Source: Scytonema tolypothrichoides VB-61278 (lineage in GTDB: Bacteria > Cyanobacteriota > Cyanobacteriia > Cyanobacteriales > Nostocaceae). Taken from it: a stretch of 64,000 bases of DNA. Positions 28,298-37,010 of the stretch are shown here, piece after piece. Made by a program: the position numbers and the translations under genes. Numbering within the stretch: position 1 is the first letter of the stretch; the number at the start of each line of letters is the position of its first letter. The stretch is taken from the NCBI RefSeq assembly GCF_000828085.3, contig NZ_JXCA02000027.1, positions 91,435 to 155,434 of the forward strand. Reading direction: 5' to 3'. Under the pieces are notes generated by a model that searched no databases, had not been told where the DNA came from, and saw only the letters and a program-made list of their open reading frames with translations.

Positions 28298-31200
28298 ATG
28301 ATTGACACAAATAAGAATCATACGACAGGCGAAAATAAAGATATTCAACACACTTTATTTATTAAGTCGTTGCAACCAAGTACTTTTATACAGCATGAAA
28401 GTGACCTTGAAAATTTACCAAAAAAGGGTATTATTTCTTGGTTAAAACGAGCGAGCTTACGTAGAAAAGCAGTTGCCTTTGCCTTTGCCATCGGTACCTT
28501 GCCAATCATATTAGTAGGGGTGTTCAGTTATAACATAGTAAACGACTCGACGACCAAGGAAATCACCAACGCTAAACAAGATAGAGCTAGTTTCTTGGCG
28601 GGCAACATAAACAGTTTTATGTTGAGACGGTATGGAGATGTTGAAATCTTCTCTAAACTGCCGTTTTTGCAAAACCGCAGATTAAGGCAAGTCCTCAGTC
28701 GTGAACAGATGCAAACACAGCTCAGTAACTTAAATGTTCAAAACAACTATGAAAGCATTGCTGTGTTCGACATTCAAGGTAACTTGGTTGCCGAGTCCCA
28801 AGGACGATCCATACCTAATCAAAAAAACGAAGACTATTTTCAAAAAGTACTCAAAAGTAACACACCATACATCAGCTTACCCTCAGCAGCACAAAACAAA
28901 GAGAAAGCTAAAATTTACATATCTGCTTCTGTCAAAGATAGTGAAACAGGTCAAACAATTTATATAATCCAAACAGCCACGCTTTTGAAATTTTTAGAAA
29001 AGGTAGTCTCAAGCTCGAAAACAAGTCCAGATAATTACTATTTGATAGATGATTCCAGAAAAATTTTTCTGAGTCAGGCAGGATATAACTTAGGTAAAGA
29101 TGCTAAAGAAGAAATTCCGGGATGGGAGAAACTGCAAGCACAACAGAAGGTAGCTTCTGGCATATTTTCAAACAAAAAGAAAAATACTGAGGAATTAATA
29201 ACCTATGTACCTTTGCCAAAAGTAGAAGGTTTGCCAGAATTGAAATGGACATTAGTTCTAGATATAAATACAGCAACTGCATTTGCAACACAAAAACAAT
29301 TATTACTAGCATTGCAGATGGGGACGTTCTTCACAGAATTGCTAGTTGGTGGCTTTGCAGCAATTGTTGCTAGCAGTCTCGTGCGACCAATTTTGGTTGC
29401 GACGATGGCAGTTCAAAAATTGGGTAAAGGCAATTTTGATACTCGGATTGCGATCAAAGGCGAAGACGAACTTGCAATCTTGGTTTCTAATATCAACAAG
29501 ATGGCAGACCAAGTGCAAGACCTACTACAAAAACAAGCCACTGAAGCTCATCTATTAAAGTTATTGACAAACATCTTGCTCTCAATTCGTTCCTCTTTGA
29601 GTATTGAAGAATTGTTCAACATTACAGTCACAGAAGCAAGACAAGCACTCAAAGCGGATCGGGTTATTATCTATCACTTTAATGCTCAAGCAGGCGGACA
29701 AGTTATAGCTGAATCTGTTGCTTCTCATTTTCCTGTTGCTTTTGAGGAGAAAATTGAAGATGCTTGTATAACTGAGGAAATGATAGAGGTTTACAGACAA
29801 GGTCGGGTTATAGTTATTAACAATCTCTTGGAAGCAGGTTTTTCCCCCGAATATCACAATTTGATGCAAACATTGCAAGTCAAAGCAAAGTTGGTAGCGC
29901 CAATTTTAAAAAATAATCAACTGATAGGTCTTTTGATTGCTCATCACTGTGAACAAGTTCATAATTGGCAATTTTGTGAGATCAATTTCTTGCGGCAGTT
30001 GGGGCTTCAAGTTGGGTTAACCTTGGAACGTGTCAGTTTACTGGAGATGGCACAGACACAAAAAGACCTTGCCATCCACTTGTCTCAAACTCATAACTCC
30101 CAAGATGTCTGTCATTTAGCGCTTCAAAGCATCCGCAAAGCTTTGAAAGTAGAACGAGCAGTGATTTACAAAATAGACGAAAATTTGCACGGAAGCGTTA
30201 TTGCAGAATCAGTAGTGACAGGTTGGCCTTGTTCTCTAGGTGCACAAATTAACGACCCCTGTTTAAAAGATTATGTTGACAAGTATCGTCAGGGTCGTGT
30301 TGTCGCGATCAATAATATTTACGAAGGTCAGCTGAACAAGTGTTATATCAAACAACTCGAAGCATTTGCAGTTAAAGCAAATTTGGTCGCACCGATTTTG
30401 ATTGATCACAACTTGCTCGGTTTGTTAATTGTCCATCAGTGTTCTCAACCGCGTCTATGGGAACAGTCGGAAATTGATTTGTTTGAGCAATTAGCCAGAA
30501 TTGTTGGGCTGGCTTTAGAACGAGCTAATCTTTTAGAGCAAACTGAACAAGGACGCCAAGTGGCAGAACAAAGTTCGCAACAGCAACGCCACCAGAAAGA
30601 AACACTGCAAATGCAACTCCTAAGATTGATAGACTGTTTAGAAGAAGCATCTCAAGGTGATTTAACAGTGCGTGCTGAAGTCACTAGTGGGGAAATAGGA
30701 ACCGTTGCTGACTTTTTCAACTCCTTATTGGAAAGTTTGCAGGAGATTGTGATTCAAGTCAAACTAGCCGCGACTCAAGTGAATGCTGCAGTTGCAGATA
30801 ACTCAGCAGCAATGGGTCAACTGGCAATTGAGGCACTTAAACAAGCAGAGGAAATTAGCCAGAGTCTGGATGCTATTGACCAAATGAGGGAATCGATCAA
30901 AACTGTGGCAAAAACTGCCCAACAAGCCGCAGAAGTTTCCCGTACAGCATATCAGGCCGCCAAAACAGGAGACGTAGCTATAGACTTGACAGTCGAAAAT
31001 ATTCTCAAATTGCGCGATACAATGGGGGAAACGGGGAAAAAAGTCAAGCGTCTTGGAGAATCTTCGCAACAAATTTCGCGTATGGTGGCATTGATTAATC
31101 AAATTGCCATGCAAACCAACTTGTTAGCTATCAACACTGGTATTGAAGCGGCGCATGCTGGTGAAGACGCGCAAGGTTTTGCTGTTATTGCTGAAGAAGT

Positions 31201-31627
31201 TGGTTTGCTGGCAGCTCAAAGTAAGGAAGCCACTTCAGAAATTCAAGAAATTGTTACCAATATCCAACTGGAAATCAGGGAAGTTGTCAAAGCTATGGAG
31301 TTGGGAACCACACAGGTTGTTGAAGGAACGACTCTGGTTCAAAATACCAAAGACCAATTGAATGACATTCTGGAAGTTTGTCATCAAATTGACCAATTCG
31401 TACAGTCAATTTCTCACGCTACAGTCTCTCAAGTGCAAACCTCCCAAGAAGTTTCCTTGCTGATGGAAGATATCGCCAAAGTTTCAGAAATCACTAGCAA
31501 TTCATCTTACCAAGTTTCCACTTCTTTACAAAAAACAGTAGAGATTTCCCAACAGTTGCAAGAAAGAGTACGGACATTTAAGTTAAATCCTCTAGAACAG
31601 CAGAGGCTGATTGATAGCGATCGCTAA
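28298..31627 (+). CDS. methyl-accepting chemotaxis protein with dCache, HAMP and two GAF domains (PixJ-like)
   Basis: Large transmembrane receptor, about 1109 residues from ATG 28298 (frame open from TTG 28223; positions here use the longer frame). Order: helix 84-106, extracytoplasmic dCache-like sensor 110-355, helix 360-384, HAMP 385-437, GAF1 about 455-605, GAF2 about 622-772, second HAMP-like segment about 800-850, signalling coiled coil to 1120. The hairpin tip is NLLAINTGIEAAHAGEDAQGFAVIAEEV (966-993), which binds CheA/CheW. It resembles cyanobacterial PixJ/TaxD1 receptors controlling type IV pilus motility. GAF2 keeps Cys680 (DPCL) and Cys707 (KCYIKQL), so bilin binding is conceivable. 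Its 3' end overlaps the convergent kinase gene by 50 bases. Confidence 0.9.
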   Translation: MIDTNKNHTTGENKDIQHTLFIKSLQPSTFIQHESDLENLPKKGIISWLKRASLRRKAVAFAFAIGTLPIILVGVFSYNIVNDSTTKEITNAKQDRASFLAGNINSFMLRRYGDVEIFSKLPFLQNRRLRQVLSREQMQTQLSNLNVQNNYESIAVFDIQGNLVAESQGRSIPNQKNEDYFQKVLKSNTPYISLPSAAQNKEKAKIYISASVKDSETGQTIYIIQTATLLKFLEKVVSSSKTSPDNYYLIDDSRKIFLSQAGYNLGKDAKEEIPGWEKLQAQQKVASGIFSNKKKNTEELITYVPLPKVEGLPELKWTLVLDINTATAFATQKQLLLALQMGTFFTELLVGGFAAIVASSLVRPILVATMAVQKLGKGNFDTRIAIKGEDELAILVSNINKMADQVQDLLQKQATEAHLLKLLTNILLSIRSSLSIEELFNITVTEARQALKADRVIIYHFNAQAGGQVIAESVASHFPVAFEEKIEDACITEEMIEVYRQGRVIVINNLLEAGFSPEYHNLMQTLQVKAKLVAPILKNNQLIGLLIAHHCEQVHNWQFCEINFLRQLGLQVGLTLERVSLLEMAQTQKDLAIHLSQTHNSQDVCHLALQSIRKALKVERAVIYKIDENLHGSVIAESVVTGWPCSLGAQINDPCLKDYVDKYRQGRVVAINNIYEGQLNKCYIKQLEAFAVKANLVAPILIDHNLLGLLIVHQCSQPRLWEQSEIDLFEQLARIVGLALERANLLEQTEQGRQVAEQSSQQQRHQKETLQMQLLRLIDCLEEASQGDLTVRAEVTSGEIGTVADFFNSLLESLQEIVIQVKLAATQVNAAVADNSAAMGQLAIEALKQAEEISQSLDAIDQMRESIKTVAKTAQQAAEVSRTAYQAAKTGDVAIDLTVENILKLRDTMGETGKKVKRLGESSQQISRMVALINQIAMQTNLLAINTGIEAAHAGEDAQGFAVIAEEVGLLAAQSKEATSEIQEIVTNIQLEIREVVKAMELGTTQVVEGTTLVQNTKDQLNDILEVCHQIDQFVQSISHATVSQVQTSQEVSLLMEDIAKVSEITSNSSYQVSTSLQKTVEISQQLQERVRTFKLNPLEQQRLIDSDR

Positions 31628-33893
31628 AGTGGTAACAAACCATCTTATTTAAAATCTGGGTCAATTTCTCGCTCACTTGCGTCCTTTGACGCCACATCAC
31701 AGTACCAGTTTCAGGATTTGGCTGAAGTTCGTGAGGTGACAACCCAGTCAGCGCCTGAATGCCAATCATCCCCAAAGCATAAATATCACTACACAAACGG
31801 GGATGTCCAGCAAATTGTTCTGGCGGTGCGTAACCCCGTGTCCCAATAGCCACAGTTGCTAATTCAGTTTGCTCATCACTTGGCGGTTGCATCATTTTCA
31901 CTGCACCAAAATCAATCAACACTAATTGATCATCTTGAGCACGCCTAATGATATTACTTGGTTTAATATCTCGATGAATCACACGATGCTCGTGAACAAA
32001 TGCCAAAACTTTTAAAATTCCTCTAAGCATATCGATAACAAAAGGTTCACTCTGTACACCTCGCCCAGGTGGTAATTCCTCACTTAAGGAATGTCCTGGA
32101 ATATACTCTTGCACTAAGTAAAATTCATGTTTTTCTTCAAAATATGCCAAAAGTTGTGGAATTTGATTATGTTTTCCCAAAGCCTCTAAAATTTCGGCTT
32201 CTGCATCAAATAATCTTCTCGCCACTTGCAAAAAGTTTGTATCGCGGCGAGCAGGCATCAGTTGTTTCACAACACAAATGGGATTGCCTGGACGCTGAGT
32301 ATCTTCTGCTAAATAAGTGCAACCAAATCCACCAGAACCAAGAACTTTCGTAATTTTATAGCGTCCACTTAAGACAGAATCACCTGTTTTTTTCGGGATA
32401 TCAATCTTTGCTGATATGTGAAGATGTTTGTCTTTAATTGCTGTACTTTCTTTTAAGAGTGTATGTAACTGCTCTATAGCTTCTTGTTGTTTTTCTACTT
32501 GCAGGATAATAACCTTTGTTTCCTGCTGAGTTTTGTATGTGGTGTAAACCATAACGCTACCCCCACTGAGGAAAAGTGCTAAAGCAGGCGGTACTATCGG
32601 TACCCATCCTGCTTGCAGAAACAAACCAATACAAATTACCACCAAGCCACTTAGGGTTATACCTCCCACAACCACCAGTAATAAAGGATGTCGCACTCGC
32701 CACGCCAAACCAGCACCTATAAGTGACCAAACCCATACCCATACACCTTCAGCCCACTCAGGAAAATACCAAATCACAAATCGTCCATCCAGTGCAGCAC
32801 TGATAATCTGACTAGCTATCTGTGCATGAAGAAAAACAGCTGGCATTCTTGCGGGTTGGTTTGGCAAAGCACTGTAAGGCGTGTAGAACCCAGGATGAAG
32901 GCTGGGAGATTTCGTACCAATAATCACGAGATGGTCTTTTATCCAATTGGGATTTATATTACCTTTAAGAATTTGTGTGAAAGTAACTTCCTTAGTAAAG
33001 CTATCCGGATGGTGATAATTCAACATGGCTTGGTTACCGCCATCATCCATCTTTTTATAACTACCTGCATTGCTGTCAAGAACTTTAAAGCTGGCTTTTA
33101 CCTTTTGTGAATGGGCATCAACCAGCTTGAAATTATTTTCATCGCTGAAATCAGGTTGAATACCTTCTTTTTCCAAAAATCTGATTGCAAGTAGGGCGGC
33201 GAACGAGAAATTTGTTGTACATTTCTTGCCTTGCGGGGAATGAGCAAACAATAAACTGCGGCGGACAATGCCATCTTCATCAGATATCAAATCGGTAAAC
33301 CCGACATTATCTGGAGAAACATTCGATGGTGGTGCAACTTCCGGCAGATCCATGCTGCTGAAGGCACACGTACTAAAGATGTTATCTCGGCGCTTTAAGC
33401 CAATCCCCAAATTTTTTTGTTCTGGTCTATATATATTTAATCCGACAACACGTGGTTGATAAGACTGTAACTTTTCCAACAAATTGTTAATTTTCTCGTC
33501 TGACAGAGGCCATCTGTGTTTATGAATATCATCCTCAGTGACAGTCACCAGCAAAATACGGGGATCAGGTGCTTCAGTAGGTCGTAACCACAGCATGTGG
33601 TCATATGCTTTTAACTCCCAAGGCTGCAACCATTTCAGTTCTCGAATTCCCAATACTATGGTAGTTACACCCAAACTGGTCACAAGCAGAGTTCGCAACC
33701 AGCCATTAGGAGCATTCTTTCCACCAGAAGAGCATTCTTGAGGAGCCTCAGTTAAATCCAGTTCCTCCGGTTTACACTCAACAAGCGTATCGCGATATCG
33801 ATTCGACGCCTGCACAGATAAAAAGGCGCGAAAAATCAAGCGACCTCCATCTTTTGCCCATGAAGCACGCAGTTTTTGTAATAGTCCCGTCAT
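31578..33893 (-). CDS. CHASE2-domain serine/threonine protein kinase
   Basis: Membrane-bound sensor kinase, about 771 residues from ATG 33893 (frame open to TTG 33935; positions use the longer frame). A first membrane helix at about 80-98 leads into an extracytoplasmic CHASE2 sensor (about 110-385: LKAYDHMLWLRP, DDGIVRRSLLF, FLHAQIASQIIS). Three further helices follow at about 395-465, then a short coiled coil, then a Hanks kinase domain from 525. GSGGFG (533-538), lysine in VVKQ (K557), HRDIKPSN (654-661), DFG (675-677) and APPEQ (703-707) are all present, so it should be active. The kinase domain ends normally at the stop, overlapping the convergent chemoreceptor gene. Confidence 0.93.
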   Translation of the reverse strand: MTGLLQKLRASWAKDGGRLIFRAFLSVQASNRYRDTLVECKPEELDLTEAPQECSSGGKNAPNGWLRTLLVTSLGVTTIVLGIRELKWLQPWELKAYDHMLWLRPTEAPDPRILLVTVTEDDIHKHRWPLSDEKINNLLEKLQSYQPRVVGLNIYRPEQKNLGIGLKRRDNIFSTCAFSSMDLPEVAPPSNVSPDNVGFTDLISDEDGIVRRSLLFAHSPQGKKCTTNFSFAALLAIRFLEKEGIQPDFSDENNFKLVDAHSQKVKASFKVLDSNAGSYKKMDDGGNQAMLNYHHPDSFTKEVTFTQILKGNINPNWIKDHLVIIGTKSPSLHPGFYTPYSALPNQPARMPAVFLHAQIASQIISAALDGRFVIWYFPEWAEGVWVWVWSLIGAGLAWRVRHPLLLVVVGGITLSGLVVICIGLFLQAGWVPIVPPALALFLSGGSVMVYTTYKTQQETKVIILQVEKQQEAIEQLHTLLKESTAIKDKHLHISAKIDIPKKTGDSVLSGRYKITKVLGSGGFGCTYLAEDTQRPGNPICVVKQLMPARRDTNFLQVARRLFDAEAEILEALGKHNQIPQLLAYFEEKHEFYLVQEYIPGHSLSEELPPGRGVQSEPFVIDMLRGILKVLAFVHEHRVIHRDIKPSNIIRRAQDDQLVLIDFGAVKMMQPPSDEQTELATVAIGTRGYAPPEQFAGHPRLCSDIYALGMIGIQALTGLSPHELQPNPETGTVMWRQRTQVSEKLTQILNKMVCYHFSDRYQSASAVLEDLT

Positions 33894-34114
33894 CACACAA
33901 GTGCTTCCCCTGCCAGAATGTGGTATAATTGCCAAATCTAAAACTTCAGATCCAAGCTACGAATAGCGCCAGAGTCAAGATCATCTCAGGTATTATTCAA
34001 TCTAGCAATTTAGTTGTTGGTAGGAACTGCGTATGATTTCAAAAGGACGCAGGCAGAATTTATTTACTCACTAATCCAAAAAAGGACTCCCAAAATATTA
34101 CAGGCATTGGCACA

Positions 34115-34666
34115 ATGAAGGCAGTGCTGATTTTTGTGCAAAACGTGAGTTCAGAAAGTCTAGAAATTGCTAAAGCTGCGTACCAGAGTGGTAAAGTAGC
34201 CTTGGAAAAGGGGCACTATCGAGAAGCCGTTGAAAAACTGGAAAAAGCAAGAACTCTGGTAGCTCCTAATTCTCGCCTCGGTGGTGAGGTACAAATGTCG
34301 CTAGTTACAGCTTATCAGGCAGCAGGGCGCACAGAAGAGGCGATCGCCCTTTGCGAACAACTCAAACGCCATCCCCATTCAGAAACGAGTAAACAAGCAA
34401 AGGAGGTGCATTACATCCTCAAAGCACCAATATTAGAACGACCAAGGGAATGGATGACGGAAATTCCCGATTTAGGTGCAATAGCTGACAATGAAACCAA
34501 ACTTCCTCTGGCTGTAAAGAATACTAAATCTTCCAAGAAGCAGATGCCTCCTGAACGAGAATTTGTTGATCTCACTCAGGTCAATACCAGAGATAATCGA
34601 TTTATTTGGATGGCGTTGATTGTTATTGGTTTAACGTTAGGTGGTTTGTTTTGGTTGAGTTTGTAA
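34115..34666 (+). CDS. TPR-repeat protein with C-terminal membrane anchor
   Basis: A 183-residue protein. Residues about 13-90 form tetratricopeptide-like helices (AKAAYQSGKVALEKGHYREAVEKLEKA, then EVQMSLVTAYQAAGRTEEAIALCEQL). A polar linker follows and residues about 163-181 are a single hydrophobic helix, so the protein is likely tail-anchored with the TPRs in the cytoplasm. It ends one codon before the frame of the DUF3153 gene, indicating an operon. No specific role is known to me; TPRs imply protein binding. The start at ATG 34115 lacks a clear Shine-Dalgarno. Confidence 0.75.
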   Translation: MKAVLIFVQNVSSESLEIAKAAYQSGKVALEKGHYREAVEKLEKARTLVAPNSRLGGEVQMSLVTAYQAAGRTEEAIALCEQLKRHPHSETSKQAKEVHYILKAPILERPREWMTEIPDLGAIADNETKLPLAVKNTKSSKKQMPPEREFVDLTQVNTRDNRFIWMALIVIGLTLGGLFWLSL

Positions 34667-34690
34667 TTGACTTTGGGGGGTTTTCTGACA

Positions 34691-35551
34691 ATGAATTTGT
34701 ATGCTTTAACAAAGGATTTTGTGCGCGTACTTAGATTAGTAGGACGTTCTAAACACAGCGAAGGCTCCAAATCTAAAATTCCAAATCCTCTTTTGTTGAT
34801 TGTGCTTGTGGCATCTCTGTTACTATCTGGTTGTGTCAACTATGATATCGGTGTTAATTTTGACAATGCCAATGGCGGCGAGTTTGTGCAGCACATTAAG
34901 TTGGAAGAGCGACTAACCAGTTTTAGTGGCGATTCTGTGTATGAATGGTTAAATAGTATAGAGCGTCGCGCCCGCAAATTGGAAGGCAAGACACGAAGGA
35001 TTTCTAATCAAGAGGTTATTGTTTCAATTCCCTTTAGTAGCGGTCGGGAATTACAAACGAAGTATAATGAATTTTTCCATCCTAGTGCTACTCAAAAACT
35101 TGAGTCCGTCAAAAGTGAAACTGACTCCCAATTGCCGCAAATAGATTCTAATTTACTCTTGTTTCAGAATAATTTTCTGCTTTTCGTGCGGAATCGTTTG
35201 ATTTATGACTTGGATTTGCGATCGCTTGCTCTCCTTTCCAGCAAAGGAAATGTTTTGGCTAATCCTGGTTCAATTCTCGATTTAGAATTTGGCTTGAACA
35301 CTCCTTGGGGCGCACGGAATTTGGAAAATACTGAAAATGTCATTCTTCCAGAAAAGAATGGAAATCAGTTGATGTGGAAGCTCAAAACTGGAGAATTAAA
35401 CCATATAGAAGTGGTTTTTTGGCTTCCTAGTCCCCTTGGTATTGGTACTTTATTCATTATTCTGTTTGTCTGGGCAGGTTTTTATCTGAGATACACTTTT
35501 CTGCCAGATCCCACAATTCAATTTGTTTCACAACAAGCAGTCACAGAATAG
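34691..35551 (+). CDS. DUF3153 lipoprotein
   Basis: About 286 residues from ATG 34691, chosen because GGGGGG lies ten bases upstream; the frame itself is open from TTG 34667. A hydrophobic stretch LLLIVLVASLLLSGC ends in a lipobox cysteine, so it is probably a lipoprotein. The following NYDIGVNFDNANGGEFVQHIKLEERL is the start of the cyanobacterial DUF3153 domain. A C-terminal helix (LGIGTLFIILFVWAGFYL) would span the membrane again. The family is conserved in cyanobacteria but has no assigned function. It is preceded by the TPR gene with only 24 bases between. Confidence 0.82.
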   Translation: MNLYALTKDFVRVLRLVGRSKHSEGSKSKIPNPLLLIVLVASLLLSGCVNYDIGVNFDNANGGEFVQHIKLEERLTSFSGDSVYEWLNSIERRARKLEGKTRRISNQEVIVSIPFSSGRELQTKYNEFFHPSATQKLESVKSETDSQLPQIDSNLLLFQNNFLLFVRNRLIYDLDLRSLALLSSKGNVLANPGSILDLEFGLNTPWGARNLENTENVILPEKNGNQLMWKLKTGELNHIEVVFWLPSPLGIGTLFIILFVWAGFYLRYTFLPDPTIQFVSQQAVTE

Positions 35552-35629
35552 TGCTGAGTACTATCATTTACTGATATCATGTCCGGATGAATACTTATAA
35601 AAAACGAAGAACCTCACTCGCTTCGCTCA

Positions 35630-35689
35630 AATTCAAAATTCAAAATTCAAAGTTCAAAAAAAAGAATTCTTGATTTTGAATTTTGAATT
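35630..35689. terminator. long AT-rich inverted repeat, possible bidirectional terminator
   Basis: Arms AATTCAAAATTCAAAA and TTTTGAATTTTGAATT are perfect over 16 bases with a 28-base loop. The left arm is itself part of an ATTCAAA heptamer run. It sits between two convergent genes. Confidence 0.4.
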
Positions 35690-35769
35690 CCCCGGAGGGG
35701 CGGGGGGTGAGGATTTTTATTGTAATACCAATTCTTCGTGAAGCTGCATAGAATTTTACCCCTCCCCAA

Positions 35770-35792
35770 CCCTCCCCTTACCAAGGGGAGGG
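35770..35792. repeat. GC-rich hairpin, dispersed repeat type
   Basis: Arms CCCTCCCCTT and AAGGGGAGGG with an ACC loop; ten perfect pairs. Elements of this composition are widespread between genes in Nostocales. Whether it terminates transcription is unclear, since no T-run follows. Confidence 0.55.
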
Positions 35793-35892
35793 TGCGCTCT
35801 CTTCGCGGGTGGGGTCTTTATATGCGTCTTCATATTAAATTGGTATAAGTAATTAGGCGAACTTGAGATGATAGTTTTGCGACTATTTTATT

Positions 35893-36798
35893 TTAATTCA
35901 TCAAGAGATTGACTAATTTTTCTGTAATCGGAAAACCAGTCTGATTTTCAAAATGTATAAACATCGGACTGGGATTTGCCTCTAAAAAGACATACTCACC
36001 GTTTGGTTTGCAACGCCAGTCAATAGCAGTCCACTCTAACATAAATGCCTTTGCTATTGCTAAACATTGTTCTTGAATTGATTCTGGCAACTCTATCGGA
36101 ATTAACTCAGCATCCAAATCTTCCCGAAAATCTACAGCATGACTGCGAATTTCAGCAGAATAAACTGATTCTCCAATAACATAGCTGCGAATATTTGTCC
36201 CAGGAACATACTCCTGTAATGTGACTGGAGAAAGACTCAAAGCCAAGTTCAATCTCTTTGGTTCTAAATGCTCTTGTGTCAAAAACTGGGTATGAGCACC
36301 ACCATAAACTGGCTTAAAAATGACTTTTTCATGTGTCTGAACAAATTCTGTAATCTCTTGTGAATGATTACTAATTAAAGTAGCTGGAATTGTCACTCCT
36401 ATTTCTTTGGCTTTGCTAAGTTGCAGAGGTTTTTCTTTATGAAACTGGTATGCTTGCCAAGAATTAACCCAGTGACATGGACAAGCTTGAATTAATGATC
36501 GCAATGTACTCATTGAATCATTAAATGCAACATACTGTTGGTTTGAGTCTTTTAACTGTGGAATCTGAACGCCAGAGAAGTTACGCCAAAATATACTGTG
36601 AATATCTTGAAAATTCAATTTATTTTCTTCAGATAGAGCGAAAGATCCCGCCTTGGTATCAGGTCTCCAAGACATCCTTAATTGTGTTGGAAATAGGTGA
36701 GTATCGAAATAATCTACCCTGACACCAGCTTCAGTGAGGGCATTCTTGAGATGGGCAGCATGAGCATCTAAAGAATTACCCAAAATTAAAATGTTCAT
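35893..36798 (-). CDS. graspetide (omega-ester peptide) ATP-grasp macrocyclase
   Basis: A 301-residue ATP-grasp ligase of the MvdC/MvdD/PsnB kind. It activates Glu/Asp side chains by phosphorylation and joins them to Thr/Ser (ester) or Lys (amide) in a ribosomal peptide. Visible features: an N-terminal pre-ATP-grasp Rossmann segment (MNILILGNSLDAHAAHLKNAL), lysine K162 in VIFKPVYGGAHT for ATP phosphate, the hinge LQEYVPGTNIRSYVIG (E196, R204), D260 in AIDWRC, and metal ligands in FLEANPSPMF (E273, N275). All catalytic positions look intact. The precursor gene lies 212 bases upstream on the same strand. No ribosome-binding site is obvious before ATG 36798. Confidence 0.85.
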   Translation of the reverse strand: MNILILGNSLDAHAAHLKNALTEAGVRVDYFDTHLFPTQLRMSWRPDTKAGSFALSEENKLNFQDIHSIFWRNFSGVQIPQLKDSNQQYVAFNDSMSTLRSLIQACPCHWVNSWQAYQFHKEKPLQLSKAKEIGVTIPATLISNHSQEITEFVQTHEKVIFKPVYGGAHTQFLTQEHLEPKRLNLALSLSPVTLQEYVPGTNIRSYVIGESVYSAEIRSHAVDFREDLDAELIPIELPESIQEQCLAIAKAFMLEWTAIDWRCKPNGEYVFLEANPSPMFIHFENQTGFPITEKLVNLLMN

Positions 36799-36852
36799 TT
36801 TAAATTTGCGGTTTTAAAAAGTCTTAAAAGAGAATAACTTTCACAACAAGAA

Positions 36853-36883
36853 GTTTCAGCACTTTGGAGCAAAGTGCTGAAAC
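36853..36883 (-). promoter_or_regulatory. perfect hairpin between precursor and macrocyclase genes
   Basis: Arms GTTTCAGCACTTT and AAAGTGCTGAAAC pair over 13 bases with a five-base loop. It lies in the 212-base gap after the precursor stop and before the ATP-grasp start. There is no clean T-run on the minus strand, so partial termination or protection of the precursor mRNA is more likely than full termination. That would give many precursors per enzyme. This is inference. Confidence 0.5.
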
Positions 36884-37010
36884 TATATGAGATGTACACT
36901 CAAACTGAAATCGTTTTTCCGTCAAGTACTAAAGTGGCATTTGTCTCCAGCGTGCAGTGATTGCGCGGAGTTTTCAGCCACCGGTTCTTTAAAACTTCAC
37001 GTTAACGAGG

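Larger units (their letters stand above)
35552..35892. other. convergent intergenic region with two hairpins
   Basis: About 340 bases between the stops of DUF3153 (plus) and the ATP-grasp gene (minus). It holds an AT-rich inverted repeat (arms 35630-35645 and 35674-35689) and a GC-rich one (35770-35792). Both are symmetrical, so either may end transcription from both sides. No gene is seen. Confidence 0.55.

Noticed and set aside
28298..31627. GAF1 as a bilin-binding cyanobacteriochrome domain
   Set aside because: The position of the canonical chromophore cysteine is Tyr (PEYHNLM), so covalent bilin attachment is unlikely.
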